Shown piece by piece: positions 7,467 to 16,788 of a stretch of 64,000 nt of DNA. Below the pieces are notes generated by a model. It saw only the letters and a program-made list of their open reading frames with translations, was not told the origin of the DNA and ran no database searches. A program made the translations under genes and the position numbers. Each line of letters starts with the position of its first letter. The stretch's first letter is position 1. The stretch is from Limosilactobacillus sp. (GTDB taxonomy: Bacteria > Bacillota > Bacilli > Lactobacillales > Lactobacillaceae), in NCBI RefSeq assembly GCF_022651205.1, contig NZ_JALCQI010000001.1:1-64000 (forward strand). The letters are read 5' to 3'.

Positions 7467-8252
7467 TTAAGCTAAGTATAGTTGCCGTAATTGCTTGAAA
7501 TCGGCTGGTGTTAGATCGAGATGCTCTATTAAGTAGTTATGAACATTGCCGTAGTTAGTATTGATGAGTTTAATTGCCTGATTGATGTAATCCGGTGAAA
7601 CTGAACCGAGGGCTCGGCGGTTTTCAACAACGGTCTCACTCACTCCCTGATCACGTAAGGATTGAAGCCAATGAACGCGAAAATCATGGGTTGCCTCGTT
7701 AGTTAACAGGTAGTCCTGTAAGATCGTTTCTTCCGGTACATCTAAAGCGCTCAGGATTAGATAGGCAGCCATTCCGGTACGATCTTTTCCTGCAGTACAG
7801 TGGAAGAGCGTTGCCTGATCAGGAGCATTGGTGAGTAATAATTCGAACATTTTTTGGTAAGCAGCTTTAGCGGTCGCTACTTCTGTCATTCGGGTATAAA
7901 CCTCAAGCATATGCTGGTAACCGTTGCCTGGTTGTAAAATCCGACTCATAATTTCTTCATCACTGTGAGATGCGTCGGTTTCATCAGAGCTAAAAACGGG
8001 AAGGTGGTAGTACTTGGCTGTCTTTGGTACCCGATCGGGGGCAATTTTAACTTCTTCCGGTGCCCGCAAATCAATATCAATGGTTACGGGGATGCCCGTA
8101 AGAGTAGATAGATCAGAATTATCCAGTCGTGCTAATGAGCCAGAACGGATAAGACGGTGCCATTGGACGTGGTGACCATCCCTAGTAGCATAGCCGCCAA
8201 GATCGCGGAAATTATAGCCTTTTTGAATGTTTAAGAGCCGCTGTTCCGTCAT
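7467..8252 (-). CDS. Tyrosine-protein phosphatase (DSP/Y_phosphatase3 family)
   Basis: The product of 261 residues opens with NFRDLGGYATRDG, the N-terminal signature of the secreted/cytosolic PtpB-like phosphatases, and has the P-loop HCTAGKDRTG with catalytic Cys152 and Arg158. The family removes phosphate from phosphotyrosine, and some members also act on phosphoserine/threonine or phosphoinositides. There is no signal peptide, so it is cytoplasmic. GGAGG precedes the ATG. It heads a group with the PEBP-like and small unknown genes; its physiological partner is not evident here. Confidence 0.9.
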   Translation of the reverse strand: MTEQRLLNIQKGYNFRDLGGYATRDGHHVQWHRLIRSGSLARLDNSDLSTLTGIPVTIDIDLRAPEEVKIAPDRVPKTAKYYHLPVFSSDETDASHSDEEIMSRILQPGNGYQHMLEVYTRMTEVATAKAAYQKMFELLLTNAPDQATLFHCTAGKDRTGMAAYLILSALDVPEETILQDYLLTNEATHDFRVHWLQSLRDQGVSETVVENRRALGSVSPDYINQAIKLINTNYGNVHNYLIEHLDLTPADFKQLRQLYLA

Positions 8253-8300
8253 GTCGAATCCTCCTTGAGCGTTGACGTTATGATCTTCTTTAATTGTACA

Positions 8301-9254
8301 CTACTTTAAGAGCTTTGATAAAACCTTCGTAAGTGAATGGCCACTTTTGCTTGCTCCTACTTGGTCTGGGTGGAGACCGTCAGTGTAAGTTGAGCACCAG
8401 CCGTTAGTTTCAATTATTGGGAGATGGTGTTTTGCGGCAAGATCACGAATCTGCTCCGCAAAGGTTTGACTAAAGGGGATCATTACCAAAACTGAAGAAG
8501 TAGGAAAAAGTTCTATGACGAGGCCTAAGAAGTGATCATAAGCCCTATAGAATTGCTCTAATGAGAAGCGACGATCGTTAACGCCAAGATTAATGACTAC
8601 TAAGTCAGGATTGTTAGGCTGCCAGGGGGTCGTGGCGTCAAGATTCCTTAAAAATTGCTCGGCAGTTGGTACGCCCCCAGTAGCTTGACGTAAAACACCT
8701 CCAGCAGAATAAGCGATCCGGACATCGGTGGCGTGAAGGAGGTCAACAGCAGTACCGACATAGTTCGTTTCTGGCCGGTAATCATAAGACGCGTGTCGAC
8801 CATTAACCCAGCATCCGGCAGTAATTGAGTCACCGATAAAGTCAATTACAGGGACCGTTTGCGCTAGTGATAATGTTCCTTGGTCGATATCGATCGAAGT
8901 GATCGCAAATCCTTCATTACCGTTCCAAACTTGATCAAAATCTGTGTTACCAGCAGTGATGACTTCTATTAAGTGCGGTTCAGGACTACAAGTAATTTGC
9001 CAAGAATGTTGACTGGCTCGTTCACGATGCCATTGATTGTTATCAACCCGCCAGGCATAAATTTGTGATGGGGAGAGTTCATTGCGATTATCTAAAACAT
9101 TGATTGTTAACTTAGTTACGTTCGATGTCGAGAAGCGTAATCTGCTACCGAGATTAGTTGTATAAAGGGTCGGCCGTTGATTGATTTGTTTAATGAACCA
9201 GCGACTATTTGAAGGAATAAGGGAGTAAATTGAACTTGGAGAGTAATGGTACAT
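8301..9254 (-). CDS. SGNH/GDSL-family esterase
   Basis: A protein of 317 residues with an N-terminal beta-rich domain (about 1-125, carbohydrate-esterase-like) and a C-terminal SGNH hydrolase domain. Block I is VIDFIGDSITAG with nucleophile Ser143; block III has NLGVNDRR (Gly/Asn oxyanion residues); block V is TDGLHPDQVG with Asp292 and His295. This two-domain order resembles enzymes that remove acetyl groups from oligosaccharides. No signal peptide is seen. It is divergent from galK, sharing the intergenic region that holds the cre and GalR sites, so coregulation with galactose use is possible but not shown. Confidence 0.85.
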   Translation of the reverse strand: MYHYSPSSIYSLIPSNSRWFIKQINQRPTLYTTNLGSRLRFSTSNVTKLTINVLDNRNELSPSQIYAWRVDNNQWHRERASQHSWQITCSPEPHLIEVITAGNTDFDQVWNGNEGFAITSIDIDQGTLSLAQTVPVIDFIGDSITAGCWVNGRHASYDYRPETNYVGTAVDLLHATDVRIAYSAGGVLRQATGGVPTAEQFLRNLDATTPWQPNNPDLVVINLGVNDRRFSLEQFYRAYDHFLGLVIELFPTSSVLVMIPFSQTFAEQIRDLAAKHHLPIIETNGWCSTYTDGLHPDQVGASKSGHSLTKVLSKLLK

Positions 9255-9329
9255 GAAGAATAGTCCTTTCTTGGCTAAATAATTATCAAATTTTTAAATA
9301 GAGAGAAATAGCATAAGGACAGCATCTGT

Positions 9330-9375
9330 AGAAAACGCTTTCAACATTAACGCTGTGAAAATGAAAGCGCTTGTT
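9330..9375 (+). promoter_or_regulatory. Two CcpA (cre) sites upstream of galK
   Basis: AGAAAACGCTTTCA and, about 20 bases further on, TGAAAGCGCTTGTT each match the cre consensus TGNAANCGNWNNCW with one mismatch. The second abuts the -35 hexamer. Carbon catabolite repression of the gal cluster is therefore likely. Confidence 0.75.
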
Positions 9376-9402
9376 GACAAACACGGTAAAAGAGTCTAAA
9401 TT
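9374..9402 (+). promoter_or_regulatory. galK promoter
   Basis: TTGACA, a 17-base spacer and TAAATT. The GalR-type palindrome follows directly downstream of the -10. Confidence 0.75.
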
Positions 9403-9407
9403 ATAGT

Positions 9408-9425
9408 TTAGTAAAAGTTTACTAA
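9408..9425 (+). promoter_or_regulatory. Operator palindrome (probable GalR site)
   Basis: TTAGTAAA and TTTACTAA are separated by AG, a perfect 8+8 inverted repeat just after the -10. A LacI-family regulator (galR) is encoded in the same cluster, and a near-copy lies beside the lacS promoter. Confidence 0.75.
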
Positions 9426-9469
9426 TTTGTTTAGCCACTTTGTTCAAGTGGTCATGGAGGTATTTTGAC

Positions 9470-10648
9470 ATGGATAAGCAAGATTTTCTTAAAGAATATC
9501 AAGACACATTTAAGGAACCAGGGAAAGATGTTTTCTTCTCTCCAGGCCGGATTAATGTGATTGGTGAACACACGGACTACAATGGTGGTCACGTTTTCCC
9601 ATGTGCAATTAGTATTGGTACTTATGGTGTTTATGGTCCTCGCAAAGACACTACTGTAGCAATTTACTCAGCTAACTCAGCTAAGGTTGAAAATAGTAAG
9701 ATCATTACGTTTGACATTAACGATGATCAACCACAATCAGCCAAGGATGAAAAGTGGGTTAACTACTTTAAGGGGATGCTTGTTTACCTTAAGCAACGTG
9801 GATACAAGATCGATCATGGATTTAACCTTTATATTCATGGCTTCTTACCATATGGTTCAGGACTTTCATCATCAGCTTCAATTGAAATGCTGATGGGTAA
9901 CCTGTTAAAGGAAGAATTCAACTTAGATATTGATGAAATTGACCTCGTTAAGCTTGGTCAAAAGACCGAAAATGATTTTGTTGGTTTGAATTCCGGAATC
10001 ATGGACCAATTTGCTGTGGGGATGGGAAAGAAAGACAACGCAATCTTCCTCGACTGCAACACGTTGGATTACAAGTACTTACCACTTGAACTTGGCGACT
10101 ACGAAATTATCATTATGAGTACGAACAAGACCCACTCATTAGCTGGATCAAAGTACAACGAACGGGTTCAAGAATGTGAAGAAGCAGTAAAGCGCCTCAG
10201 CAAGAAGTTAAATATCAATAAGCTTGGTGAAATTGATTCAGAAACCTTTGATCAATACACTTACCTAATTAATGATGATACTTTACTTCGTCGTGCTCGT
10301 CACGCAGTTAGCGAAAATGAACGGACTAAGCGGGCCATTGATGCAATGCAAAAGGGTGACCTTGAAGAACTCGGTCGTTTAATCAACGCTTCCCACGTTT
10401 CATTGAAGTACGATTACGAAGTTACCGGTAAGGAACTCGATACCTTAGCAGAAAACGCTTGGGACCAACCAGGATGCCTTGGTGCTCGGATGGTCGGTGG
10501 TGGATTTGCCGGTAGTGCAATTGCCATCGTTAAGAAGTCCGAAGCCGAAAACTTCAAGAAGAACGTTGGTAAGATCTACCGCGACAAGATTGGCTACGAC
10601 GCCAGCTTCTACGACGCCGAAGTTGTGGATGGACCACACAAGTTATAG
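9470..10648 (+). CDS. galK: Galactokinase
   Basis: Phosphorylates galactose to galactose 1-phosphate, the first Leloir step. The 392-residue GHMP kinase has the galactokinase signature GRINVIGEHTDYNGG at about 26-40, the ATP-binding GSGLSSSAS at about 125-133, and the C-terminal GARMVGGGFAGSAIA motif. The start MDKQDF follows GGAGG at proper spacing; an upstream in-frame start would overlap the ribosome site. The last 30 or so codons turn C-rich at third positions (TACCGC, TACGACGCC), unlike the rest, and the TAG stop is the first part of a class I repeat. galT follows after the repeat. Confidence 0.96.
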   Translation: MDKQDFLKEYQDTFKEPGKDVFFSPGRINVIGEHTDYNGGHVFPCAISIGTYGVYGPRKDTTVAIYSANSAKVENSKIITFDINDDQPQSAKDEKWVNYFKGMLVYLKQRGYKIDHGFNLYIHGFLPYGSGLSSSASIEMLMGNLLKEEFNLDIDEIDLVKLGQKTENDFVGLNSGIMDQFAVGMGKKDNAIFLDCNTLDYKYLPLELGDYEIIIMSTNKTHSLAGSKYNERVQECEEAVKRLSKKLNINKLGEIDSETFDQYTYLINDDTLLRRARHAVSENERTKRAIDAMQKGDLEELGRLINASHVSLKYDYEVTGKELDTLAENAWDQPGCLGARMVGGGFAGSAIAIVKKSEAENFKKNVGKIYRDKIGYDASFYDAEVVDGPHKL

Positions 10649-10796
10649 AGTGCCTTCACCCCAAAGAGTTTCCGAAAGGCTAGCAATTTCTCCTGACGAA
10701 GGCGACTTGCGCCTAGGAAGGAGGTTGCTAGCTCTAGGAAACTCGGGTGAAGCACGTTTCGGCTATGTTGCTTAGGAACGCTCGAGGAAGGTTAGG
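10646..10796 (+). repeat. Class I structured repeat, copy 2 (behind galK)
   Basis: It starts with the galK stop (TAGAGTGCC). Stems are GAGTTTCC/GGAAACTC, GCTAGCAA/TTGCTAGC and CTCCT/AGGAG, followed by the tail box GGTGAAGCACGTTTCGGCTA. The core sequence differs from copies 1, 7 and 8 while the pairing is conserved. Confidence 0.78.
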
Positions 10797-10960
10797 GCGA
10801 AGCGCAGTAGCTGAGTGGCTTTTGCCATCAACAAGTTGATAGTCAAAAGCCTACTCATCCTTGCGTGGGTTCACAGACGAAATTGATAAATCAATTTCTG
10901 GTTCACTCCAAGATCTCGACTGTGTAGCCTTGGACTGCTAGCCCTAGGAAACTCGGGTAA
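10797..10960 (+). repeat. Class II repeat between galK and galT
   Basis: GCGCAGTAGCT leads into a hairpin with arms GGCTTTTG and CAAAAGCC, then CATCCTTGCG, then AAATTGAT/ATCAATTT. It ends in CTGGTTCACTCC and a further GGAAACTCGGG fragment of class I. Together with the class I copy it fills the 363-base gap inside the gal cluster; no open frame or convincing promoter is seen. Confidence 0.6.
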
Positions 10961-11011
10961 GTCAACTTCAATCGTATTAAATAGTATTTAAGTGAGTGGG
11001 GGAATTAAAAG

Positions 11012-12460
11012 ATGAAGTTAATCGAAAAGTTTGCTGATGATGTAATTGCCAGTGGTGCATATAAGCCCCTTGACAAAATTTATGTAATGAACAAGATTCG
11101 TGGCTTTGTAGGCGACGAGGATGTTGATGGTAATGAAGACCAACCAGTTGTTGCTCAATTAGTTGATTTAGCTGTTAAACGGGGCAAAATTGAGGATGGT
11201 CAAACGGAACGAGAAATTCTGAACGATCAACTCTACGACCTGATGACACCACGTCCATCAGTTGTTAACGAAGAATTTTGGGAAAAATACCAAGATTCAC
11301 CAGAAACAGCTACTAACTGGTTCTATAAGTTAATGACCTCAAACGATTACGTTAAGGTTGCAGCGATCAAGAAGAATATCGTTTTTGATCGCCCAACAAA
11401 GTACGGTAACCTTGAAATTACCATTAATCTTTCTAAACCTGAAAAGGATCCAAAGGCGATTGCTGCGGCTGCCCATGATACCAAAAAGAAGTACCCACAA
11501 TGTGCCCTTTGTATGGAAAACGAAGGTTACAAGGGTCGCCTTGGTCAAGCAGCACGGAGTAACCACCGAGTAATCCGGATTATGGTTGGCGGTCACAAGT
11601 GGGGCTTCCAATACTCACCATACGCTTACTTCAATGAACACTGTATTTTCCTTGATAGTAAGCATGAACCAATGCAAATTAATCGCCAAACTTTGATTAA
11701 CTTAGTTGAAATTGAAGAACAATTACCTGCTTACTTTGTCGGCAGTAACGCTGACTTACCAATCGTTGGTGGCTCCATGCTTGCTCACGAACACTACCAA
11801 GGTGGTCGTCACAGCTTCCCAATGATGAAGGCAGAAATCAAAAAGCCACTCCACTTTGATGAATACCCAGACGTTGAAGCCGGAATTGTTAACTGGCCAA
11901 TGAGTGATATTCGGTTAACCAGTGCAAACACAACTGAATTAATTAACCTTGGTTCACACATTATTGACGTTTGGGATCATTATGACGATGAAAGTCTTTC
12001 ATTGAAGGCCTTTGATGGTGATACTCGTCACCACACCGTTACCCCAATTATGCACCGTGATGGTAAGAAGTTTGTTCTTGACCTTGTTTTGCGGGATAAC
12101 AACACGAGTGACAAGTACCCACTTGGCATCTTTCACCCACACGAAAAGTTATGGCACATCAAGAAGGAAAATATTGGCCTGATCGAAGTTATGGGTCGGG
12201 CAATTCTTCCTGCACGGTTAAAGGACGAATTAGCTGAAGTAAAGAAGTTCTGGCTTGGCAAGGACAATAACATTGCCGATAGCCACCTTCCATGGGCCAA
12301 GGAAATTGCCGAAAAGATGGAAATCAATGCTGATAATGTTGATGAAGTGATGGAACAAGAATTAGCGAATGTCTTTGCTAATGTTCTTGAAAATGCGGGC
12401 GTCTTCAAGGATGATGAGGCCGGCAATGCTGGTTGGGATCGATTTATCGCTCAATTATAG
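11012..12460 (+). CDS. galT: UDP-glucose--hexose-1-phosphate uridylyltransferase, Firmicutes type
   Basis: Transfers UMP between UDP-glucose and galactose 1-phosphate. The 482-residue protein is the long GalT class found in lactobacilli, streptococci and bacilli, unlike the ~350-residue E. coli type. PQCALCMENEGYKGRLG is the cysteine-containing motif of this class and GGSMLAHEHYQGGRH carries the active-site His-x-His-like region. GGGGGAATT precedes the ATG. It lies downstream of galK, separated by a large structured repeat. galR follows in the same direction after about 65 bases. No galE or galM lies in the window. Confidence 0.95.
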   Translation: MKLIEKFADDVIASGAYKPLDKIYVMNKIRGFVGDEDVDGNEDQPVVAQLVDLAVKRGKIEDGQTEREILNDQLYDLMTPRPSVVNEEFWEKYQDSPETATNWFYKLMTSNDYVKVAAIKKNIVFDRPTKYGNLEITINLSKPEKDPKAIAAAAHDTKKKYPQCALCMENEGYKGRLGQAARSNHRVIRIMVGGHKWGFQYSPYAYFNEHCIFLDSKHEPMQINRQTLINLVEIEEQLPAYFVGSNADLPIVGGSMLAHEHYQGGRHSFPMMKAEIKKPLHFDEYPDVEAGIVNWPMSDIRLTSANTTELINLGSHIIDVWDHYDDESLSLKAFDGDTRHHTVTPIMHRDGKKFVLDLVLRDNNTSDKYPLGIFHPHEKLWHIKKENIGLIEVMGRAILPARLKDELAEVKKFWLGKDNNIADSHLPWAKEIAEKMEINADNVDEVMEQELANVFANVLENAGVFKDDEAGNAGWDRFIAQL

Positions 12461-12499
12461 TCTGGTCTAGACAAGTTAATGGAGTTCCGGGTAAAATAA

Positions 12500-13519
<1,020 letters not shown>

Positions 13520-13576
13520 GAATAAATGACATAAGCTATATTACCTAGATGAAATACAAACGACGCAGTACACAAA

Positions 13577-13682
13577 TGGGCTTCAGTGCTCGGAAAATCC
13601 GAACGCTGAAGCCCTATTTGTGCTTGCGGGGGCGTGAAAACGAAGTCATGAATGACTTCTGTCACGCGCCCTAGCTTTTTTT
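13577..13682. terminator. Class II-like double hairpin acting as terminator
   Basis: ACGCAGTAC leads into the pair GCTTCAG/CTGAAGC, then CTTGCG, then a long stem GGGCGTGA...GAAGTCAT/ATGACTTC...TCACGCGCCC ending in a T7 run on the plus strand. It closes the gal cluster and overlaps the end of the convergent MocR gene. The GCAGTA and CTTGCG spacers show it belongs to the class II repeats. Confidence 0.75.
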
Positions 13683-15081
13683 ATATTAGTTTTTGTGATT
13701 TTAAGTACCCTTTTAGCTTCTTTAAGCCATATGCTAGCTCGTTAAGAGAACTAGTAGCGGAAAGTGAAACACGAAGGAAAGCACCTGTTGCTGAAGCATT
13801 TATTTTAAAACGATCAGAACTAAAGCAACGAATAGAAATGTCTGCCAAATCGCGCTCAATTTTCTGGCCACTCATTTTCTTCTTGATAGGAAGCCGTCTA
13901 AAAAATGCAATATCAGTTAGGCTGGTTTTTGGAGCATTAGTGAAAATGCTGTCAAATAGTTTATTAGCTTCTTTTGCTAGTGACATCTTATGGTCGATTA
14001 TTTTGTAAATAGTTTGGCTATTGATTGCTTCGGTCGCGATTGCACTATTGAGGGAAGAAACTTTGACTACCGTATTGAAGAAGCCATTCTCAATTTGCTG
14101 TTTATAGGCTTGAGGAAAGGCAAGATAACCGATTCGTAATCCTGATGCAAGCACCTTTGACATGCTACAGATGTAGAAGGTTTGGTCGGGAAGAAGCTGC
14201 ATTAATTTTGGTGGCCTCTCATGATTATTTCGACTTAGAAAGCTTAGGTAATCATCCTCAATAACCTTAAGGTGGTGTCTTTTAGCGACTGTTGCTAGTT
14301 CGTTACGGCGGCTAGTGTTCAATGTTATTCCCATTGGGTTGCTATATTCGGGCATTAGGTAGAGGCCAGTTAAATTATTACTTTGACATTTACGTTCAAG
14401 ATCAGTTGGGTCCATCCCATACTGGTCATTTTTGATTGCAACTAGTTGGATATTGTTAAGTTGAGCAGTTGCGATTAGGTTGCCATATGTAAATTCATCA
14501 ACCGCTATTTTATCCCCACGCGAAAAAATGATCATGAGGAGAAGGGTTAACGAATTCTCTCCACCAGCGGTTACAAGAACTCTTTGATTTATGTGAAGTT
14601 CGACTCCTAGCCACTGAAGATAACTCTTAAAAGCCAATTTATCTACTTCACGACCAGTAGGAGAGTCATACGTTAAGAGCTGGGTGGCTCCTTGCTTAAC
14701 CGTTTTTTTAATTACTTGATCCAGTAGGTGGTTTGTTTGTTCAAATGAGGCGGCAAAGCCTAAGTCAATGGTGTGACGTTGGCGAGAATTGGCGGTTAGC
14801 GGATCGATTCCATTAGGACTAACAAATGTTCCTTTACCGTGAATCCCAAAGGTTAGGCCAAGCTGTGCACTCAGTTTATATGTCCGGGTGATGGTAGTGA
14901 AATTAATATCGAGAAAGTCAGCTAATTCTCTTTGCGGTGGAAGTTTAGTCCCTGGAGCAAGCTCTCCGTTATTAATTGCGACTTTTAGTTGTTCTATTAA
15001 GCTCTTATAAATTGGCCGTTGTAACTTACCCTTATCGGGGTACCAGGTAAGCTGGTGATGGCTAAAGTCGTTAACTGGCAT
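13681..15081 (-). CDS. MocR-type PLP-dependent regulator (GntR wHTH plus aminotransferase domain)
   Basis: A 466-residue fusion. Residues ~20-88 form a GntR winged helix (LAPGTKLPPQRELADFLDI then GKGTFVSP), and the rest is a class I aminotransferase fold with the PLP lysine at Lys309 in SMSKVLASGLRIGY. MocR proteins regulate genes for pyridoxal phosphate, GABA, taurine or membrane-lipid metabolism, often acting on a divergent neighbour. Here the divergent side holds only the pepV terminator and repeats, so its target is not evident. PdxR is one possibility. The stop codon lies inside the shared T-run of the terminator. Confidence 0.88.
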   Translation of the reverse strand: MPVNDFSHHQLTWYPDKGKLQRPIYKSLIEQLKVAINNGELAPGTKLPPQRELADFLDINFTTITRTYKLSAQLGLTFGIHGKGTFVSPNGIDPLTANSRQRHTIDLGFAASFEQTNHLLDQVIKKTVKQGATQLLTYDSPTGREVDKLAFKSYLQWLGVELHINQRVLVTAGGENSLTLLLMIIFSRGDKIAVDEFTYGNLIATAQLNNIQLVAIKNDQYGMDPTDLERKCQSNNLTGLYLMPEYSNPMGITLNTSRRNELATVAKRHHLKVIEDDYLSFLSRNNHERPPKLMQLLPDQTFYICSMSKVLASGLRIGYLAFPQAYKQQIENGFFNTVVKVSSLNSAIATEAINSQTIYKIIDHKMSLAKEANKLFDSIFTNAPKTSLTDIAFFRRLPIKKKMSGQKIERDLADISIRCFSSDRFKINASATGAFLRVSLSATSSLNELAYGLKKLKGYLKSQKLI

Positions 15082-15184
15082 TCAAATCACTCTCCTATAT
15101 TGTAATCCATACAATTAATCTCTTGTATGGATGATAAGGCGAAATTAAAATGAAATCAATAATATTCATTAAGCATTGTTGTAC

Positions 15185-15229
15185 AAAAATAGACTGAGAG
15201 TAATTTTTTTCTTAACTCTCAGCCTATTT
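15185..15229 (-). terminator. Rho-independent terminator of pepV (beyond the repeat)
   Basis: On the minus strand AAATAGGCTGAGAGTT pairs with ACTCTCAGTCTATTT, ending TTTTTG. It lies after the class I repeat that follows pepV, so the repeat is inside the pepV transcript. Confidence 0.8.
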
Positions 15230-15249
15230 AGTTATGTCAATAATTAGAA

Positions 15250-15444
15250 CGGGTTAACTGCAGCATGGCTAAGATCTGCTCGCCAGGAACTTGCTAGAGT
15301 TAGCGTTTCTACTGCAGTATAGCTAAGATCTGCTCGCCGTGACCACAACTTCCGCCTAGCTATCCCGTCCTTGATTGCAAGTCAATCATCGTCCGGGATT
15401 TTCTAGTGTTCAGTTGCTAGTTCGTCACGGCTCGCACTCTTCTA
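15250..15444 (-). repeat. Class I structured repeat, copy 3 (behind pepV)
   Basis: On the minus strand it starts TAGAAGAGTGCGAGCC at the pepV stop. Stems include CCGTGAC/GTCACGG, GCAACT.../...AGTTG, ATCCCG/CGGGAT and TGATT/AATCA. Two tail boxes (GCGAGCAGATCTTAGC) follow, ending in CTGCAGTAGAAA and CTGCAGTTAA. It is closely related to copies 5 and 8, with compensatory changes. Confidence 0.78.
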
Positions 15445-16776
15445 ATCTACGCACAATCTCCTTATTGCCTGAGCGTAGATTTCCATGGCTTTGAACATGT
15501 CTTTGAGAGGCCACTGTTCGTTGGCTTGGTGCATGTAGTCGGGGGTGGTTGGCAACATTCCACCAAAGGCAACACAGTTATGCATTGTTCGAGCAAAGGT
15601 GGCACCACCGGAGATTTGTGGTGTGGCGGTGGTATCGCCAGTTTGTTCTTTGTAGACGTCCATCAAGGTTTGAATTAGTTTACTATCCTTTGGAACGTAT
15701 AACGGTGCAACATAGTCAAAGTGAACGTATTTAAGATCATATGGAGCAACTCGTTGAGCAAGTTTATCCAGTAATTTATCCCGATCAACGGTAACGGGGA
15801 TCCGGAGATCAATTTGCATCCGGGTTTCCTTTTCGTTAATTTCTAAGCTTGAAATATTAATGGTTAAGTGACCAGATTCGTCCTCGACATCACCGAGCAG
15901 GTTAGTACCGGTGGCATCTTCCTTGAAGAGCTTACCGATGAAATCAAGTGGCTTAAAGTCAAAGACATCGTCTAGTGCGATTGCTAAACGAAGGACTGCA
16001 TTGGATCCTTGTGGTGCAAGCATCGCATGAACAGACTTCCCTAAGACGGTAATTAAGTGTTCATCGCTAGTGTATTTAAAACCATGCTTATCAAGGGATG
16101 CTTTGACCTCGTCTTGTTTTGGCCCGTCATAAACAGCCTTATCAGGAACGGCATTGAAAGCGTTCTTGAGACTCAATTTAAATTGATCGGTTCCTGGTCC
16201 AACAAGGTAGGATTGTTGAAGTCCTTTTTCGGCGTAAATAAGTGGAAATTCTGCATCAGGGGAAATTCCGCTATCAATTTGGCTTTCTTTCTTGTTATAC
16301 TGGGCAATTCCTCGCCAAAGAATTTCTTCATCGGTTCCGTAGATGAAGCGAATTCGTTGGTTAAACTTGTAACCACGATCCATTAAGGCTTTAACAGCAA
16401 ATAATGCGGCAATTCCGGGACCCTTATCATCTTGAGAGCCTCGACCATAGACGGCATTGTTAACTACCGTGCCTTTGAAAGGATCATGTTCCCATGTTTT
16501 TGGATCACCAGCAGGGACAGTATCAAGGTGGCAGATTACGCCAAAGACCTTGTCACCTTCCCCAACCTCAGCATAGCCGTAATAGCCATCAGGATCTTCG
16601 TAAGTCTTAAAGCCAAGGCGTTTACAAATTTCCATCATTTTATCAAGGGCATTTCGGATCCCACGACCAAATGGGGCACCGTCTTCTGCATCTTGATTAT
16701 AAGAAGGGACGGAAATTAATTCTTCAAGAGCATTAACAGCTTCTTGTTGTTCTTTTTCGGTAACTAATTGTGACAT
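15442..16776 (-). CDS. pepV: Dipeptidase PepV (M20 family)
   Basis: A 444-residue zinc aminopeptidase-type dipeptidase that hydrolyses a broad range of dipeptides in the cytosol. Visible metal and catalytic motifs are VICHLDTVPAGDP, YGRGSQDDKGPG, GTDEEILWRG and the C-terminal HQANE. Length and motifs fit lactobacillal PepV. The YfcC-family carrier lies 12 bases upstream in the same direction, so carrier and peptidase are one operon. This suggests the carrier may import a peptide or amino-acid derivative. The stop is followed directly by a class I repeat and then a terminator. Confidence 0.94.
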   Translation of the reverse strand: MSQLVTEKEQQEAVNALEELISVPSYNQDAEDGAPFGRGIRNALDKMMEICKRLGFKTYEDPDGYYGYAEVGEGDKVFGVICHLDTVPAGDPKTWEHDPFKGTVVNNAVYGRGSQDDKGPGIAALFAVKALMDRGYKFNQRIRFIYGTDEEILWRGIAQYNKKESQIDSGISPDAEFPLIYAEKGLQQSYLVGPGTDQFKLSLKNAFNAVPDKAVYDGPKQDEVKASLDKHGFKYTSDEHLITVLGKSVHAMLAPQGSNAVLRLAIALDDVFDFKPLDFIGKLFKEDATGTNLLGDVEDESGHLTINISSLEINEKETRMQIDLRIPVTVDRDKLLDKLAQRVAPYDLKYVHFDYVAPLYVPKDSKLIQTLMDVYKEQTGDTTATPQISGGATFARTMHNCVAFGGMLPTTPDYMHQANEQWPLKDMFKAMEIYAQAIRRLCVD

Positions 16777-16788
16777 TATTTATTCCTC

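Noticed and set aside
13652..14008. Plus-strand frame of 118 codons opposite the MocR gene
   Set aside because: A shadow of the MocR reading frame; it starts within a terminator and has no ribosome site.
16057..16719. Several antisense frames within pepV
   Set aside because: Complement of well-conserved pepV codons; no ribosome sites and no family resemblance.
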